Source: Vreelandella lionensis
GTDB taxonomy: Bacteria > Pseudomonadota > Gammaproteobacteria > Pseudomonadales > Halomonadaceae
Direction: 5' to 3'
Assembly (NCBI RefSeq): GCF_002087295.1
Contig: NZ_MWVI01000050.1
Span: 1-64,000, forward strand
Length of the DNA stretch: 64,000 nucleotides
In this document: in pieces, positions 8,964 through 18,251 of the stretch
Numbering within the stretch: the stretch's first letter is position 1
How the letters are laid out: the number at the start of each line of letters is the position of its first letter
Position numbers and translations under genes: made by a program
The notes under the pieces: generated by a model
What the model was told of the DNA's origin: nothing
Databases searched by the model: none
What the model saw: only the letters and a program-made list of their open reading frames with translations

Positions 8964-9380
8964 CTATTGGCCGTTAGTCATGTCGTCTTCATCATCGGTA
9001 GTGTTAACGTCGTCGGTAGTGGTCTCGCTAGCACCGGGCATGGGATCGGTGCCTTCACCGAAACCAGGATTCTCTTCAGGATTGTTGACAGCGCCCGCTT
9101 GGGTATTCTCACTCGGCATTGGCTCTTGCGTCGCCGCGGGATCTTCGCCCAAGCCCGGGTCTTCATTCATCGGCTCGTCTGCCATGGTAGGCTCGTTCCC
9201 GGTAGCCGGAGCCGTCGTGGTCGTCGCATCCTGCTCCATGGTGTCAGGTTGCTGCGCCGGGGGCATTTCATCTTCGCCGTTGCCACACCCCGCCAGGGCC
9301 AAGGTGCTGCCGGTTGCGGCTAACATGCACAGTGTCAGCACACGTGGACGCTTGCGCGATTGGCTCACTTGTTTATCCAT
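8964..9380 (-). CDS. Acidic, low-complexity lipoprotein
   Basis: 138 aa. A basic N-terminus (SQSRKRPR) and hydrophobic core end in lipobox LALAGC (Cys about residue 32). The mature chain is nearly free of hydrophobic residues and rich in Asp, Glu, Thr, Pro and Met, with two loose internal repeats (NEDPGLGEDP and EENPGFGEGTDP). It is probably an unstructured, very acidic surface or periplasmic protein, a composition common in halophiles. No family is recognised. A Shine-Dalgarno GGAGG lies upstream of ATG 9380. It has a similar small neighbour downstream. Confidence 0.75.
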   Translation of the reverse strand: MDKQVSQSRKRPRVLTLCMLAATGSTLALAGCGNGEDEMPPAQQPDTMEQDATTTTAPATGNEPTMADEPMNEDPGLGEDPAATQEPMPSENTQAGAVNNPEENPGFGEGTDPMPGASETTTDDVNTTDDEDDMTNGQ

Positions 9381-9776
9381 AAAGATTGCCTCCTTTTTCG
9401 ACTAACGTGCTTGCGTCACTTGCCAAGCTTTTCTAAAAAGGCACATTCACACTTCATGCCAACATTGAAAAAAATACATTTATATTTAAAAAAACAATAG
9501 CTTATTAAAAAATCGTAGCCACCGTTCGCTGTCACGACAGGGTCATGGGCGTGGGTTCAAAATGGCACATGTGGCGTAATATGGCCTGGCTGGCGGGCGC
9601 GTTGTGACACATCCCACCCATTTATGTATAATAATTTTTAATAATTTATTAAACATAACCTCATCTTCTACTTATGAACCGTTTTGTGTCGTTGCTTGCA
9701 GGGAGCACGTAAATGCCGCAGGTAAGCGCATTGAGTAACGACACAAGGCTGCTCATTCAATCAAAAGGCACCGCCG
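9381..9776. other. Intergenic region between divergent lipoprotein and proV genes
   Basis: 396 bp, markedly A/T-rich at 9460-9520 and 9615-9660. It holds the proV promoter (9604-9632) and a short possible leader frame from 9713. Nothing else recognisable was seen. Confidence 0.6.
9604..9632 (+). promoter_or_regulatory. Sigma-70-type promoter of the proVWX operon
   Basis: GTGACA (9604-9609) as -35 and a perfect TATAAT (9627-9632) as -10 are separated by 17 bp, about 145 bp upstream of proV. The downstream sequence is very A/T-rich, as at osmoregulated promoters, but regulation is inferred. Confidence 0.65.
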
Positions 9777-10979
9777 ATGGACGAGACACGCCCTGTCAAA
9801 ATTCAGGTACGCGGCTTGAGTAAGGTCTTTGGCAAACAGCCCAAAAAAGCCCTCGAGTTACGCGACCAGGGCCTCAAACGCCCTGAGATTCTCGAAAAAA
9901 CCGGCCAAACCCTCGGCCTTTCCGATATCTCCTTCGACGTCTACGAAGGTGAACTACTGGTCATCATGGGCCTGTCTGGCTCGGGTAAATCCACGCTGAT
10001 TCGCTGTTTGAATCGCCTGATCGATACTACCGAAGGCGAGATCATCATCGACGGAGAGAACATCCCCACGTTGGGTGAAAAAGCGCTGCTGGAGTGCCGC
10101 CGCCGCCACTTCTCGATGGTTTTCCAAAACTTCGCCCTGTTCCCCCATCGCACGGTTCAACAGAACGCCGAGTTCGGCCTGGAAATTCGCGGCGTCGAAA
10201 AATCGGAGCGCCAGTCGATTGCTCATAACGCGCTGAAGCAGGTGGGCTTAGAGGGCTGGGAAGACGCATACCCCAATCAACTATCAGGTGGTATGCAGCA
10301 ACGCGTTGGGCTTGCTCGCGCCCTGGCGAACGATGCCAGCGTGCTCTTAATGGACGAGGCGTTCTCGGCCCTCGACCCGCTGATCCGTAAGGATATGCAG
10401 CAAGAGCTACTGCAGCTGCAAAGCAAAATGCAGAAGACCACTGTCTTCATCACCCACGACCTCGATGAAGCGCTCAATATCGGCGACCGCATCGTGCTGC
10501 TGAAAGATGGTGAAGTCGTACAAATTGGCACGCCAGAAGAGATTCTGACCAAGCCCGCCGATGACTACGTCCGCCGCTTTATTGAAGGGGTGGACCGCTC
10601 GCGCATTCTGACCGCCGAGAGCGCCATGCGCCCGGTACGCACCAGCGCACGCGACAGCTAGGGCCCACGTACAGCGCTGCATCGGATGCGCGATCACAGC
10701 ATTGACTCCATCTACGTCACTGACCGTGACCGTCAGTTGTTAGGCCTGCTGGAAGCGGACGCTGCCAGCCGCGCCATTGAGGCAAAAGCCGAGACCATTA
10801 CCGCCCATCTGACTCAAGATTTCCGCAAAGTGCCGCCAGACGAGCCGCTGCAAAACCTCTTCGCCATGTTTAGCGAAAAGAGTTACCCGATTGCCGTGGT
10901 GGATGAGCAGCAGCGCCTGCTGGGCGTTGTAGTGAAAGGCGCAGTCCTGGATGAACTGGCACGAGCAGGAGAACAGTAA
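9777..10979 (+). CDS. proV: Glycine betaine/proline ABC importer, ATPase ProV (in-frame TAG as sequenced)
   Basis: 400 codons including one internal TAG. The ProV/OpuAA-specific N-terminal extension (ALELRDQGLKRPEILEKTG) precedes Walker A GLSGSGKST, signature LSGGMQQRVGLARAL, Walker B VLLMDEAFSALDP and H-loop FITHDLDEAL. Tandem CBS domains follow (EGVDRSRILTAESAMRP, then SIDSIYVTDRDRQLLGLLEAD and FRKVPPDEPLQNLFAMFSEK), which sense ionic strength in this family. The frame continues unchanged across a TAG at 10659-10661 (ARDS-stop-GPRTALHRM), so a single base change, most simply CAG to TAG, splits the gene. Stop and proW start overlap (TAATG). Confidence 0.92.
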
Positions 10980-11812
10980 TGGAGATAACACGCATTCCTT
11001 TAGGTAGCTGGATCGGAAGCGGCATGACGTGGCTGACAAGTGAATATTCGGTGGTTATCCGCGGCATTTCCCGCGTGACACAGACAGGGATCAACAGCCT
11101 CAACGATGGCCTAATGTGGCTACCCGAGTGGGCGCTACTGGCGATTATTGCACTGCTGTGCTGGAAACTCGCCAGCACTCCCCTGGCCATTGGTGCGGTT
11201 GCCGGGCTGGCTTTGATCTGGAACCTAGGGCTTTGGAACCCGATGATCGAGACGCTGACGCTGGTGGTGATTACCACGCTGGTCGCAGTAGTCATCGCCC
11301 TGCCTGTGGGGATTGCCGCCGCACTATCGGAGCGGCTCTACCGGGTGATCATGCCAGTGCTGGACTTTATGCAGACCATGCCAGCGTTTGTGTGTCTGCT
11401 CCCTGCCATTCCATTTTTCGGTATTGGCTCGGTGTCGGCGATTTTTGCCACGGTCATTTTCTCCATGCCCCCCGCGATTCGCTTTACCACTCTAGGTATT
11501 CGTCAGGTGCCGGTGGAGCTCATTGAAGCCTCCGATGCCTATGGCGCCACGCGTGGTCAAAAGCTGTTCAAGGTACAGCTGCCGCTGTCGCTGCCCACGG
11601 TGATGGCGGGCATCAACCAAACCCTCATGCTGGCACTGTCGATGGTGGTCATTGCCGCCATGATCGGCGCCGATGGTTTGGGTAGCGAAGTCTGGCGAGC
11701 CATTCAGCGTTTGCGTCCAGGGGATGGCTTCGAAGCCGGGATTGCCGTGGTCATTCTAGCCATGCTGCTGGATCGTCTGACGCAGTCGCTGCGCAAATCG
11801 CGCCGCTCATAG
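10979..11812 (+). CDS. proW: Glycine betaine/proline ABC importer, permease ProW
   Basis: 277 aa with about six membrane segments. The MetI-type permease domain carries the EAA loop with its conserved Gly (VELIEASDAYGATRGQKLFK) and VQLPLSLPTVMAGINQ. It forms the inner-membrane channel with ProV. Its ATG overlaps the proV stop, which indicates translational coupling. The frame is intact. Confidence 0.93.
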   Translation: MEITRIPLGSWIGSGMTWLTSEYSVVIRGISRVTQTGINSLNDGLMWLPEWALLAIIALLCWKLASTPLAIGAVAGLALIWNLGLWNPMIETLTLVVITTLVAVVIALPVGIAAALSERLYRVIMPVLDFMQTMPAFVCLLPAIPFFGIGSVSAIFATVIFSMPPAIRFTTLGIRQVPVELIEASDAYGATRGQKLFKVQLPLSLPTVMAGINQTLMLALSMVVIAAMIGADGLGSEVWRAIQRLRPGDGFEAGIAVVILAMLLDRLTQSLRKSRRS

Positions 11813-11962
11813 CCGCTCTCGGCGCTGCGTTGACCATGGCATTTGATCCCTCCGTGATGATTGACCATGCTGAAAGCGCCAAAAGGTAATTTACGTTAAA
11901 CCACAACACACTATTTATACTGCAGTGGCGCTCGCCACTGCCCATCAACAGGGAGCAAGTGA

Positions 11963-12835
11963 ATGAAAACTCGGACGTTGAATCACCGCATCCGTCTCGC
12001 CTCATTAGGCCTCGTCGCTGGCACAGGTCTCGCTGCCGGCAGCATGGCCCACGCCCAAGATCAAGGCACGGTCAACTTGGCCTATGTCGAGTGGTCCTCT
12101 GAAGTCGCTTCCACTAACGTCATTGCTGCGGTTCTCGAGCAGGCAGGGTTCGAGGTGGAACTGACCTCGCTGTCCGCAGCGGCCATGTTCCAAGCCCTCT
12201 CCACGGGTGAGGCCGATGCCATCGTCGCCGCTTGGCTGCCCACCACTCACGCAGAGTACATGGATCGTGTCGGTGACAATACCGAAGACTTAGGCCCCAA
12301 TCTGGATGGCACCAAGCTCGGCTTGGTCGTACCTGAGTACACCGACGTGGACTCCATCGCCGATCTGAACGACAACGCCGACAGCTTCAACGGCGAGATC
12401 ATCGGTATTGACCCCGGTGCCGGCCTGATGGCACTCACCGAAGAGGTCGTGGATACCTATGACCTCGGGCTGAACCTGCGCAGCGGCAGCGGTGCTACCA
12501 TGACGGCTGCTTTGGCCAGTGCCATCCAAAACGAAGAGGATGTGGTCGTCACTGGCTGGACGCCGCATTGGATGTTTGCTCGGTTCGATCTGAAGTACCT
12601 CGAAGACCCAGAAAACGTCTACGGCGGTGCCGAGCAGATCCATACCGTCGTACGTAGCGGTCTGGAAGAAGACATGCCAGAAGCCTACGCCATTCTGGAT
12701 GCCTTCGAGTGGACGCCCGAGCAGGTGGGCGAGGTGATGCTGATGAACCAAGAAGATGGCAGCGACCCCTACGAAAATGCCAAGCAGTGGGTAGAAGAGA
12801 ACCAAGACGTGGTCGAGCAGTGGCTCAACGGCTAG
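11963..12835 (+). CDS. proX: Glycine betaine-binding protein ProX (OpuAC family)
   Basis: 290 aa. ATG 11963 follows GGGAG. A signal peptide ends MAHAQDQG (about residue 33). The substrate-binding domain has aromatic residues in VNLAYVEWSSEVAST and VVTGWTPHWMFARFDLKYLE, consistent with the Trp/Tyr box that holds quaternary amines. It delivers betaine to ProW-ProV from the periplasm. The gene lies 150 bp after proW and is followed by a strong terminator, so it is the last gene of the operon or has its own promoter. Confidence 0.92.
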   Translation: MKTRTLNHRIRLASLGLVAGTGLAAGSMAHAQDQGTVNLAYVEWSSEVASTNVIAAVLEQAGFEVELTSLSAAAMFQALSTGEADAIVAAWLPTTHAEYMDRVGDNTEDLGPNLDGTKLGLVVPEYTDVDSIADLNDNADSFNGEIIGIDPGAGLMALTEEVVDTYDLGLNLRSGSGATMTAALASAIQNEEDVVVTGWTPHWMFARFDLKYLEDPENVYGGAEQIHTVVRSGLEEDMPEAYAILDAFEWTPEQVGEVMLMNQEDGSDPYENAKQWVEENQDVVEQWLNG

Positions 12836-12860
12836 TCATACTCTGCCCCGAGCGTTAAAT

Positions 12861-12884
12861 GACAGAGGGCTTCGGCCCTCTGTC
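12861..12884 (+). terminator. Terminator of proVWX
   Basis: A 10-bp stem (GACAGAGGGC and GCCCTCTGTC) closes on a stable TTCG tetraloop 25 bp after the proX stop. The following U-run is weak (GTCGTTG). Confidence 0.75.
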
Positions 12885-13080
12885 GTCGTTGTAAATGTGT
12901 CGTTGTAAATGTGACGCTTTTTCGTGCTAATGTGCCCGCGCGTTGAACAAAGATTAAGCAACGTTTGCTACTGTTACTGATGTAATACACGCCTGCTAAC
13001 GCATTGGTGATTGGCCAGAAGGTAACTGCTGGCCCATCCAGGCGCGTTTGGCGGTTTCTGTCCGACATGGAGAGGCTCCC

Positions 13081-14722
13081 GTGGATAATCCTGACTCTAA
13101 GCATCCCGCTGATGAGCCGGTATCAGAAGGCATCCCCGCCCCTGATGGTCCGGCTAACCTGATCGATACCGATTATGTGATCGGTCAGGACAATATTGCT
13201 ACCAGTGCTGTGGGCTTTAACCTTGATCTACATGGCAAGGTATTTACCATTTCTGCGCTCGTGGTGTTGCTATTTGTAGTGCTAACCCTAGCACTGCAAG
13301 ATGCGATTTCACCGGTTTACGACGCCATTTTTGGTTTCTTAACCGGTAATCTGGCTTGGTTCTTTATCCTGGCCGCCAATATCTTCGTCATTCTGTGCCT
13401 GGGCTTGATTGTCTCGCCGTTAGGTAAAATCCGCATTGGCGGGGCAGATGCCAAGCCAGACTTTACCTATACCGGCTGGTTCTTCATGCTGTTTGCCGCT
13501 GGCATGGGTATTGGCCTGATGTTCTTTGGCGTCAATGAGCCGCTGACCCACTTCGGCACCTCTTTGGAGGGTGGCGACTGGGCACCGTTGGCTGGCGCTG
13601 AGGGCGATACGGCAGGCGCAGCGGCGCTGGGCATGGCGGCAACGATCTTCCACTGGGGTCTGCATCCGTGGGCGATTTATGCCGTGGTGGCTCTGTCATT
13701 GGCGCTATTCTCGTTCAACAAAGGCTTGCCGCTCTCCATGCGCTCGGTGTTCTACCCGCTACTGGGTGAACGCGTTTGGGGTTGGCCGGGCCACTTGATC
13801 GACATTCTGGCGGTGTTTGCCACACTGTTTGGTCTGGCCACGTCACTTGGGGCTGGGCGCTACCCAGGCCGCTGCTGGCTTGACCTATCTGTTTGGCGCG
13901 CCGGAAAGTGATATCACGATGATTCTGCTCATCATCGGTATCACGATAATAGCGACTGGCTCGATCGTTGCCGGTGTCGACAAGGGCGTACAGCTGCTGT
14001 CGAAAATCAACATCGCCATGGCTGCCGCGCTGCTGTTCTTCGTGATCGGTGTCGGCCCGACGCTGCTGATTGCCACTGGTTTCTTCGAGAACCTGGTGAA
14101 CTATGTGGTTCATCTTCCGGCCCTCTCCAACCCCTTTGGCCGTGAAGATGCCAACTTCAGCCAAGGCTGGACGGCCTTCTACTGGGCCTGGTGGATCTCC
14201 TGGTCACCCTACGTCGGCATGTTCATCGCGCGGGTTTCCCGTGGCCGGACCGTTCGTGAATTCCTGATCTCGGTGCTGCTGGTGCCTTCGGTCGTCTCGG
14301 TACTGTGGATGACGACCTTCGGTGGCACCGCCATCGATCAGTACGTCAGCCAAGGCATCGAGGCCGTGCGCGACGCCGGTGTGGACCTGCAGCTGTTCGT
14401 GATGCTGGAGCAGTGGCCGCTGTCGCAGATGACCTCGTTCATTGCGATTCTGCTGGTCATCATCTTCTTCGTGACCTCGTCTGACTCGGGCTCGCTGGTC
14501 ATCGACTCCATTACCGCAGGTGGCAAGGTCGATGCACCGAAACCGCAGCGTGTGTTCTGGGCGATCATCGAAGGCGCGATTGCCATTGCACTGCTGCTGG
14601 GGGGCGGTTTGACGGCCCTGCAAACCATGGCCGTGTCGACCGGGTTCCCGTTCACCATCATTCTACTGGTGGCCTGCTACGCCATCATCAAAGGCTTGAT
14701 GAGCGAACCCAAAGCAGTGTAA
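13081..14722 (+). CDS. BCCT-family betaine/choline/carnitine transporter (frame broken as sequenced)
   Basis: About 546 aa after repair. GTG 13081 (MDNPDSKHPADEP) follows GGAGAGG. About twelve membrane segments are predicted. The family signature AAGMGIGLMFFGVNEP (normally GMGIG-x-FxGxxEP) and the aromatic betaine-binding segment (TAFYWAWWISWSPYVGMFIA) are present. The first half ends in ATLFGLATSLG; GATQAAAGLTYLFGAP continues in another frame. The break is at about 13850-13853, where GGGG should be GGG. It imports betaine-type osmolytes with Na+ or H+; the exact substrate is unknown. It complements the ProVWX importer upstream. Confidence 0.9.
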
Positions 14723-14749
14723 GTAACAGCTTCAACTCGGCAAGAAGTC

Positions 14750-14780
14750 AACGGGCAGCTCAAGGGCTGCCCGTTTTATT
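14750..14780 (+). terminator. Terminator of the BCCT gene
   Basis: The perfect 10-bp stem AACGGGCAGC / GCTGCCCGTT (14750-14775) is followed by TTTATT, 27 bp past the stop codon. Confidence 0.88.
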
Positions 14781-14800
14781 ATGCAAAGAAGGTGCGAGCG

Positions 14801-15526
14801 CTAACACCAAAGCGCTTTTAAAGGCGTCTCAGGGCTATAGCGATTGGCGATTTGCGCCTGCAAAAGCTCGGCAGTGGCAAGAGCATCAATGAGCGCATGG
14901 TGGCCTTGGTAAACGGGTAAGCCGTAGCGCTCGCGGCTGGCGTTGAGGCGAATCGATACCGGCGGACGCCCCAGCCAGCGGCGAAAGCGCGCCCCCAGTG
15001 TTTGTCGATGCCACCGCGCTTCCAACGACATGGTATCGATCATGGGAAACAACCCCCCCTCCCCACGGCGCGCCTTCACCGCCGCATCGAGAAAAGGCCG
15101 CTCGATATTACGAAAGTGAACCACCACGACCCGCCCGGCCAACACCGCCAACAGCTCGTCTAGCACGCTATCCAAGTCTGGCGCATCGGCAATCTCCGAG
15201 TGCGTGATGTGGTGATACGCTATCGATTCCTCATCTAACGGACGGGGCGGTTTCACTACCCAGTAACGGCGCTGAGCCATGGATATACGCCCTAACGTAA
15301 ACGGCACGACGCCAATGCTGACGATCGCATGGCGTCGCTCATCGAGTCCGGTGGCTTCCATATCCAGCGCCACCATGGGCACTTCTGACAAGGGCGTATC
15401 AGGATCAGGCATGGGCGTGTTGAAAAAGCGCTTCAACATCTCATCTTGAGCTCGCTCAGCGCGGGCTTCCATATAACTCGCCCAGTCGGCCTGAGTAACT
15501 TTTTGGCGCGGTCGTATGCCGTGCAT
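14801..15526 (-). CDS. DnaQ-like 3'-5' exonuclease (DEDDh family)
   Basis: 241 aa. The exonuclease fold starts near residue 50: motif I VALDMEATGLD (Asp, Glu), motif II around VVVVHFRNIERPFLD and motif III HHALIDALATAELL (His, Asp) give the four metal ligands and the general base. It is longer at the N-terminus than the Pol III epsilon domain and has no polymerase-binding tail. It is encoded 1 bp after the DUF294 gene, a pairing commonly seen in gammaproteobacteria, so it is probably co-transcribed with it. Its substrate is unknown. Confidence 0.85.
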   Translation of the reverse strand: MHGIRPRQKVTQADWASYMEARAERAQDEMLKRFFNTPMPDPDTPLSEVPMVALDMEATGLDERRHAIVSIGVVPFTLGRISMAQRRYWVVKPPRPLDEESIAYHHITHSEIADAPDLDSVLDELLAVLAGRVVVVHFRNIERPFLDAAVKARRGEGGLFPMIDTMSLEARWHRQTLGARFRRWLGRPPVSIRLNASRERYGLPVYQGHHALIDALATAELLQAQIANRYSPETPLKALWC

Positions 15527-15527
15527 A

Positions 15528-17437
15528 TCAGCGCCCCTGCCGTTGGGTGGGAACGGGATAGCGGAACTTCAAAAACTTCTGAGCATTGCTCAACACCTGA
15601 AAAGCATCCTTTAGGGTGTGCCGTTCGCTATCTTCTACGTTCTCCGGCTCGATATTGTTGTCCGGCTCACGCTCCTCCTGCAGGTCGATCATTTGGTGAC
15701 GGATCCGCGACATGCACAAGAACTCGAGCGCATAGCTGAGTTTGTCACTCACCCCGGTGGCTAGCAGCTGGGTTTTGCTGATGTCGTCCAAGCGCTGGAA
15801 GGAGTTTTGCGCTTTGGAACCGCAGGCCAATGCATGCACGCGAATCAAATCCACCATCGGTGCCGTTCCGCGCCGCTTTAGGTTGATGGAGTTGTTGTGC
15901 TTGCCATCTTTTTCCATCACGAAGGTGCGGAAGAACCCCAAAGGCGGCGTGCGATTAAGCGCATTACGCGCCATCGCCGCCAGGAACAGCGGCGACTTGG
16001 GAGCGGTTTGGGCAATCAAATCCTGCAACGTTTCAACGAACAGGTCTTCCCCATAGACGCTATCCAGATCAAAAAATATCGAGCTGTGCAGCAGCTTCTC
16101 GGGCGTTGGGTTCGCCATCCAGTCCTAGAAGTAGCGTTTCCATACCGACAGCGGCTGACGCCACTGGCGATTGGTCGCCATCACATCGCCCTTGCAATAG
16201 GTGTAGCCACAGGCGGCCAAGCCATCGCTGACGAACGCCGCCAGGGCATGGAAGTACTCGTCGTGCTCTCGGCGACGAAGTCATCAGAGAGAATCAGCGC
16301 ATTATCCTGGTCGGTGACAATGCTCTGCTCATTACGCGCCATGGAGCCATTGACCATATAGCAATAAGGCACTGGCGGCGGCCCAAGGGTATCTTCTGCC
16401 AGTTCTAACAACCGTCGAGTAAAGCTACGCCCAATAGTGGAAAGCGCACTGCCCACCATTTGTGAGTTGGCCCCCTCCTGTACCATCCGCACAAAGGCGG
16501 CGCGTACGTCTGGCGCTAGCTTGGCAAGCCCCTGGGCGCTGGACTGGTTGAAGATATTGCTCACCAGATAAAGACCGCTCTGGGTTTCATAGCGAATAAT
16601 ATCGGAAAGGTGCACGACCCCCTCCGGGCGCTGGCGGTAAAGCACCGGCAGGTGATGCACGTTGTTACGCAGCATAGTGCGCATTGCTTCAAATATTGAC
16701 GCATCAGACTGCACGGTAATTAGCCGTTCCGACACGACCTCGCCAATAGGCGTGCTGGACGATAACCCTTCAGCCACCACGCGGGTACGGAAATCGCTGT
16801 CAGTCAGAATACCGCACATCTGCCAGGTTTTGCCTTCGCTGTCCTGGAAGCTGTAACGGGGGTTATCGCTACCTTCATTAATCACCAGCACCGCAGAGGC
16901 CTGGGCATCGCTAATCTGCTTGGCCGCCTGTTGTACGCTGGTGGTGGATTCGACCATCACCGGGTAACGGGTGACCAGCTTACGAATACGGGTCACCATC
17001 ATGTCGTTAGACTTTTTCTGTTGTTCTGCGGCGGTCTCTAATCGAGGACGCTCCAACTCGACGAAGTCAGCGAAGTCAACATCCTCTTCGCATAGCCGTT
17101 GAAATACCTCATTGGGAATAAAGTAAATCAAGGAATCTTCAATAGCTTTGGCGGGAAAACGCACCTTGTGGTTACGCAGCAGGCTAAAGTGGCCAAAAAT
17201 ATCCCCCTCGCCTAGGCGGTTATAAAGCTCCCCTTGGCGGCGATAGACTTCAACTGCGCCGCTGCGAATGTAGTAAAGCTCGTCGAGGGTATCGTTGAGC
17301 TCCAGAATATCGCTGCCCGTTTTGAAGTAGCTTACCTCTACCTGCTCGGCAATCGCGTCCAGCAGTTCATCCGACAAACCATCAAACGGGGGAAACTGCC
17401 CCATATGCTGGCGTATTTCTAATAACTCGACGTCCAT
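15528..17437 (-). CDS. cNMP-binding/CBS/DUF294 putative nucleotidyltransferase (broken by a frameshift and a TAG)
   Basis: About 635 residues when joined. The cyclic-nucleotide-binding domain is at about 10-130 (SGAVEVYRRQGELYNRLGEG, DIFGHFSLL). Two CBS motifs are at about 155-270. The DUF294 nucleotidyltransferase core carries GSMARNEQSIVTDQDNALIL with the paired catalytic acids, and a C-terminal DUF294-associated helical domain follows. After ILSDDFVAE the frame shifts near 16268 (to HDEYFHALAAFVSDGL). An in-frame TAG at 16125-16127 follows VWKRYF, after which DWMANPTPEKLLHSSIFFD continues. The family resembles GlnD-like protein-modifying enzymes; the target is unknown. The exonuclease gene follows immediately. 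Confidence 0.85.
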
Positions 17438-17596
17438 ACGCTCTCCTGCTGGGCGCTGACTCTGTTGAACGGGCTGTGCTTTGATGCATCATGGGACGAC
17501 AAATAGGTCGTCCTGGTCTCAGTGTGTCGTGAACATTCACCTTGGACAACCCTTTGAGGTGAAACGAAAGTGCCGGACTCAATGACCCGCACAGAA

Positions 17597-17624
17597 AAAG
17601 CCCAACGCATGTACGTTGGGCTTT
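17597..17624 (-). terminator. Terminator of the DUF4168 gene (bidirectional shape)
   Basis: The 11-bp stem AAAGCCCAACG / CGTTGGGCTTT with a 6-nt loop has A residues on the left, which give a U-run for minus-strand transcripts. It lies about 90 bp past the DUF4168 stop. Confidence 0.8.
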
Positions 17625-17715
17625 GGTCGGCTTGCGGCGTGACAGTTACTTCGCACGTTAAGGAAAATCTGTCACTATCCGCATAGCCTTAGATGAATCA
17701 CTTAAGAAATGGCGC

Positions 17716-18105
17716 TTATGACTGGTTAGCCATCTCTTGAACGCGCTGCATCATTTCAGGATCTTGCTGGATGGATTGACCGATAGCATTGAACGTGTCG
17801 ACGTCCAAGCCGCTATCTTCGACGACTTCGATCATGCGGTCGTTAGCTTCAGCGCGAACTTCCTGTTGTGTGGCTTCGTCTTCTGCTTCCTGCAGACGCT
17901 GGGTGTACTCTTGCGAGATCACGGCGATTTCTTGAGAAGCATCGGCGAACTGCTGTAGCTGCTGATCAGAGAAATCCTGAGTCGGGGCTTGTTGAGTAGC
18001 CATTGGGTCTTGCGTTTGACCGTCGGCTTGTTGGGCGTGAGCGGTGCCCGCCATCAGACCCGTCGCAAGAAGTGCAGCAGAGAACAGAGCAGTCATACGT
18101 TGCAT
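17716..18105 (-). CDS. DUF4168 domain secreted protein
   Basis: 129 aa from ATG 18105 (MQRMTALFSA), which has TGAGG 10 bp upstream; a start 15 bp earlier is possible. A Sec signal peptide ends in GTAHAQQ. The mature part is Gln/Glu-rich and helical, with FSDQQLQQFADASQEIAVIS and VVEDSGLDVDTFNAIGQSIQ, matching the DUF4168 pattern of two helical blocks. It is periplasmic and of unknown function. It stands alone with its own terminator. Confidence 0.8.
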   Translation of the reverse strand: MQRMTALFSAALLATGLMAGTAHAQQADGQTQDPMATQQAPTQDFSDQQLQQFADASQEIAVISQEYTQRLQEAEDEATQQEVRAEANDRMIEVVEDSGLDVDTFNAIGQSIQQDPEMMQRVQEMANQS

Positions 18106-18251
18106 GGTAAGAAACCTCATTGACGCGTTATAAATGTGCCCAGTGTGACGCGTCGTTTGGGCGCTGGTTCAATCTTTTATGTAAAACTCAGTAACAAAAA
18201 GAACAAAGCGTAAGTTATTCACGCAGCAACTCATGCTGCTATAGGAGAATT

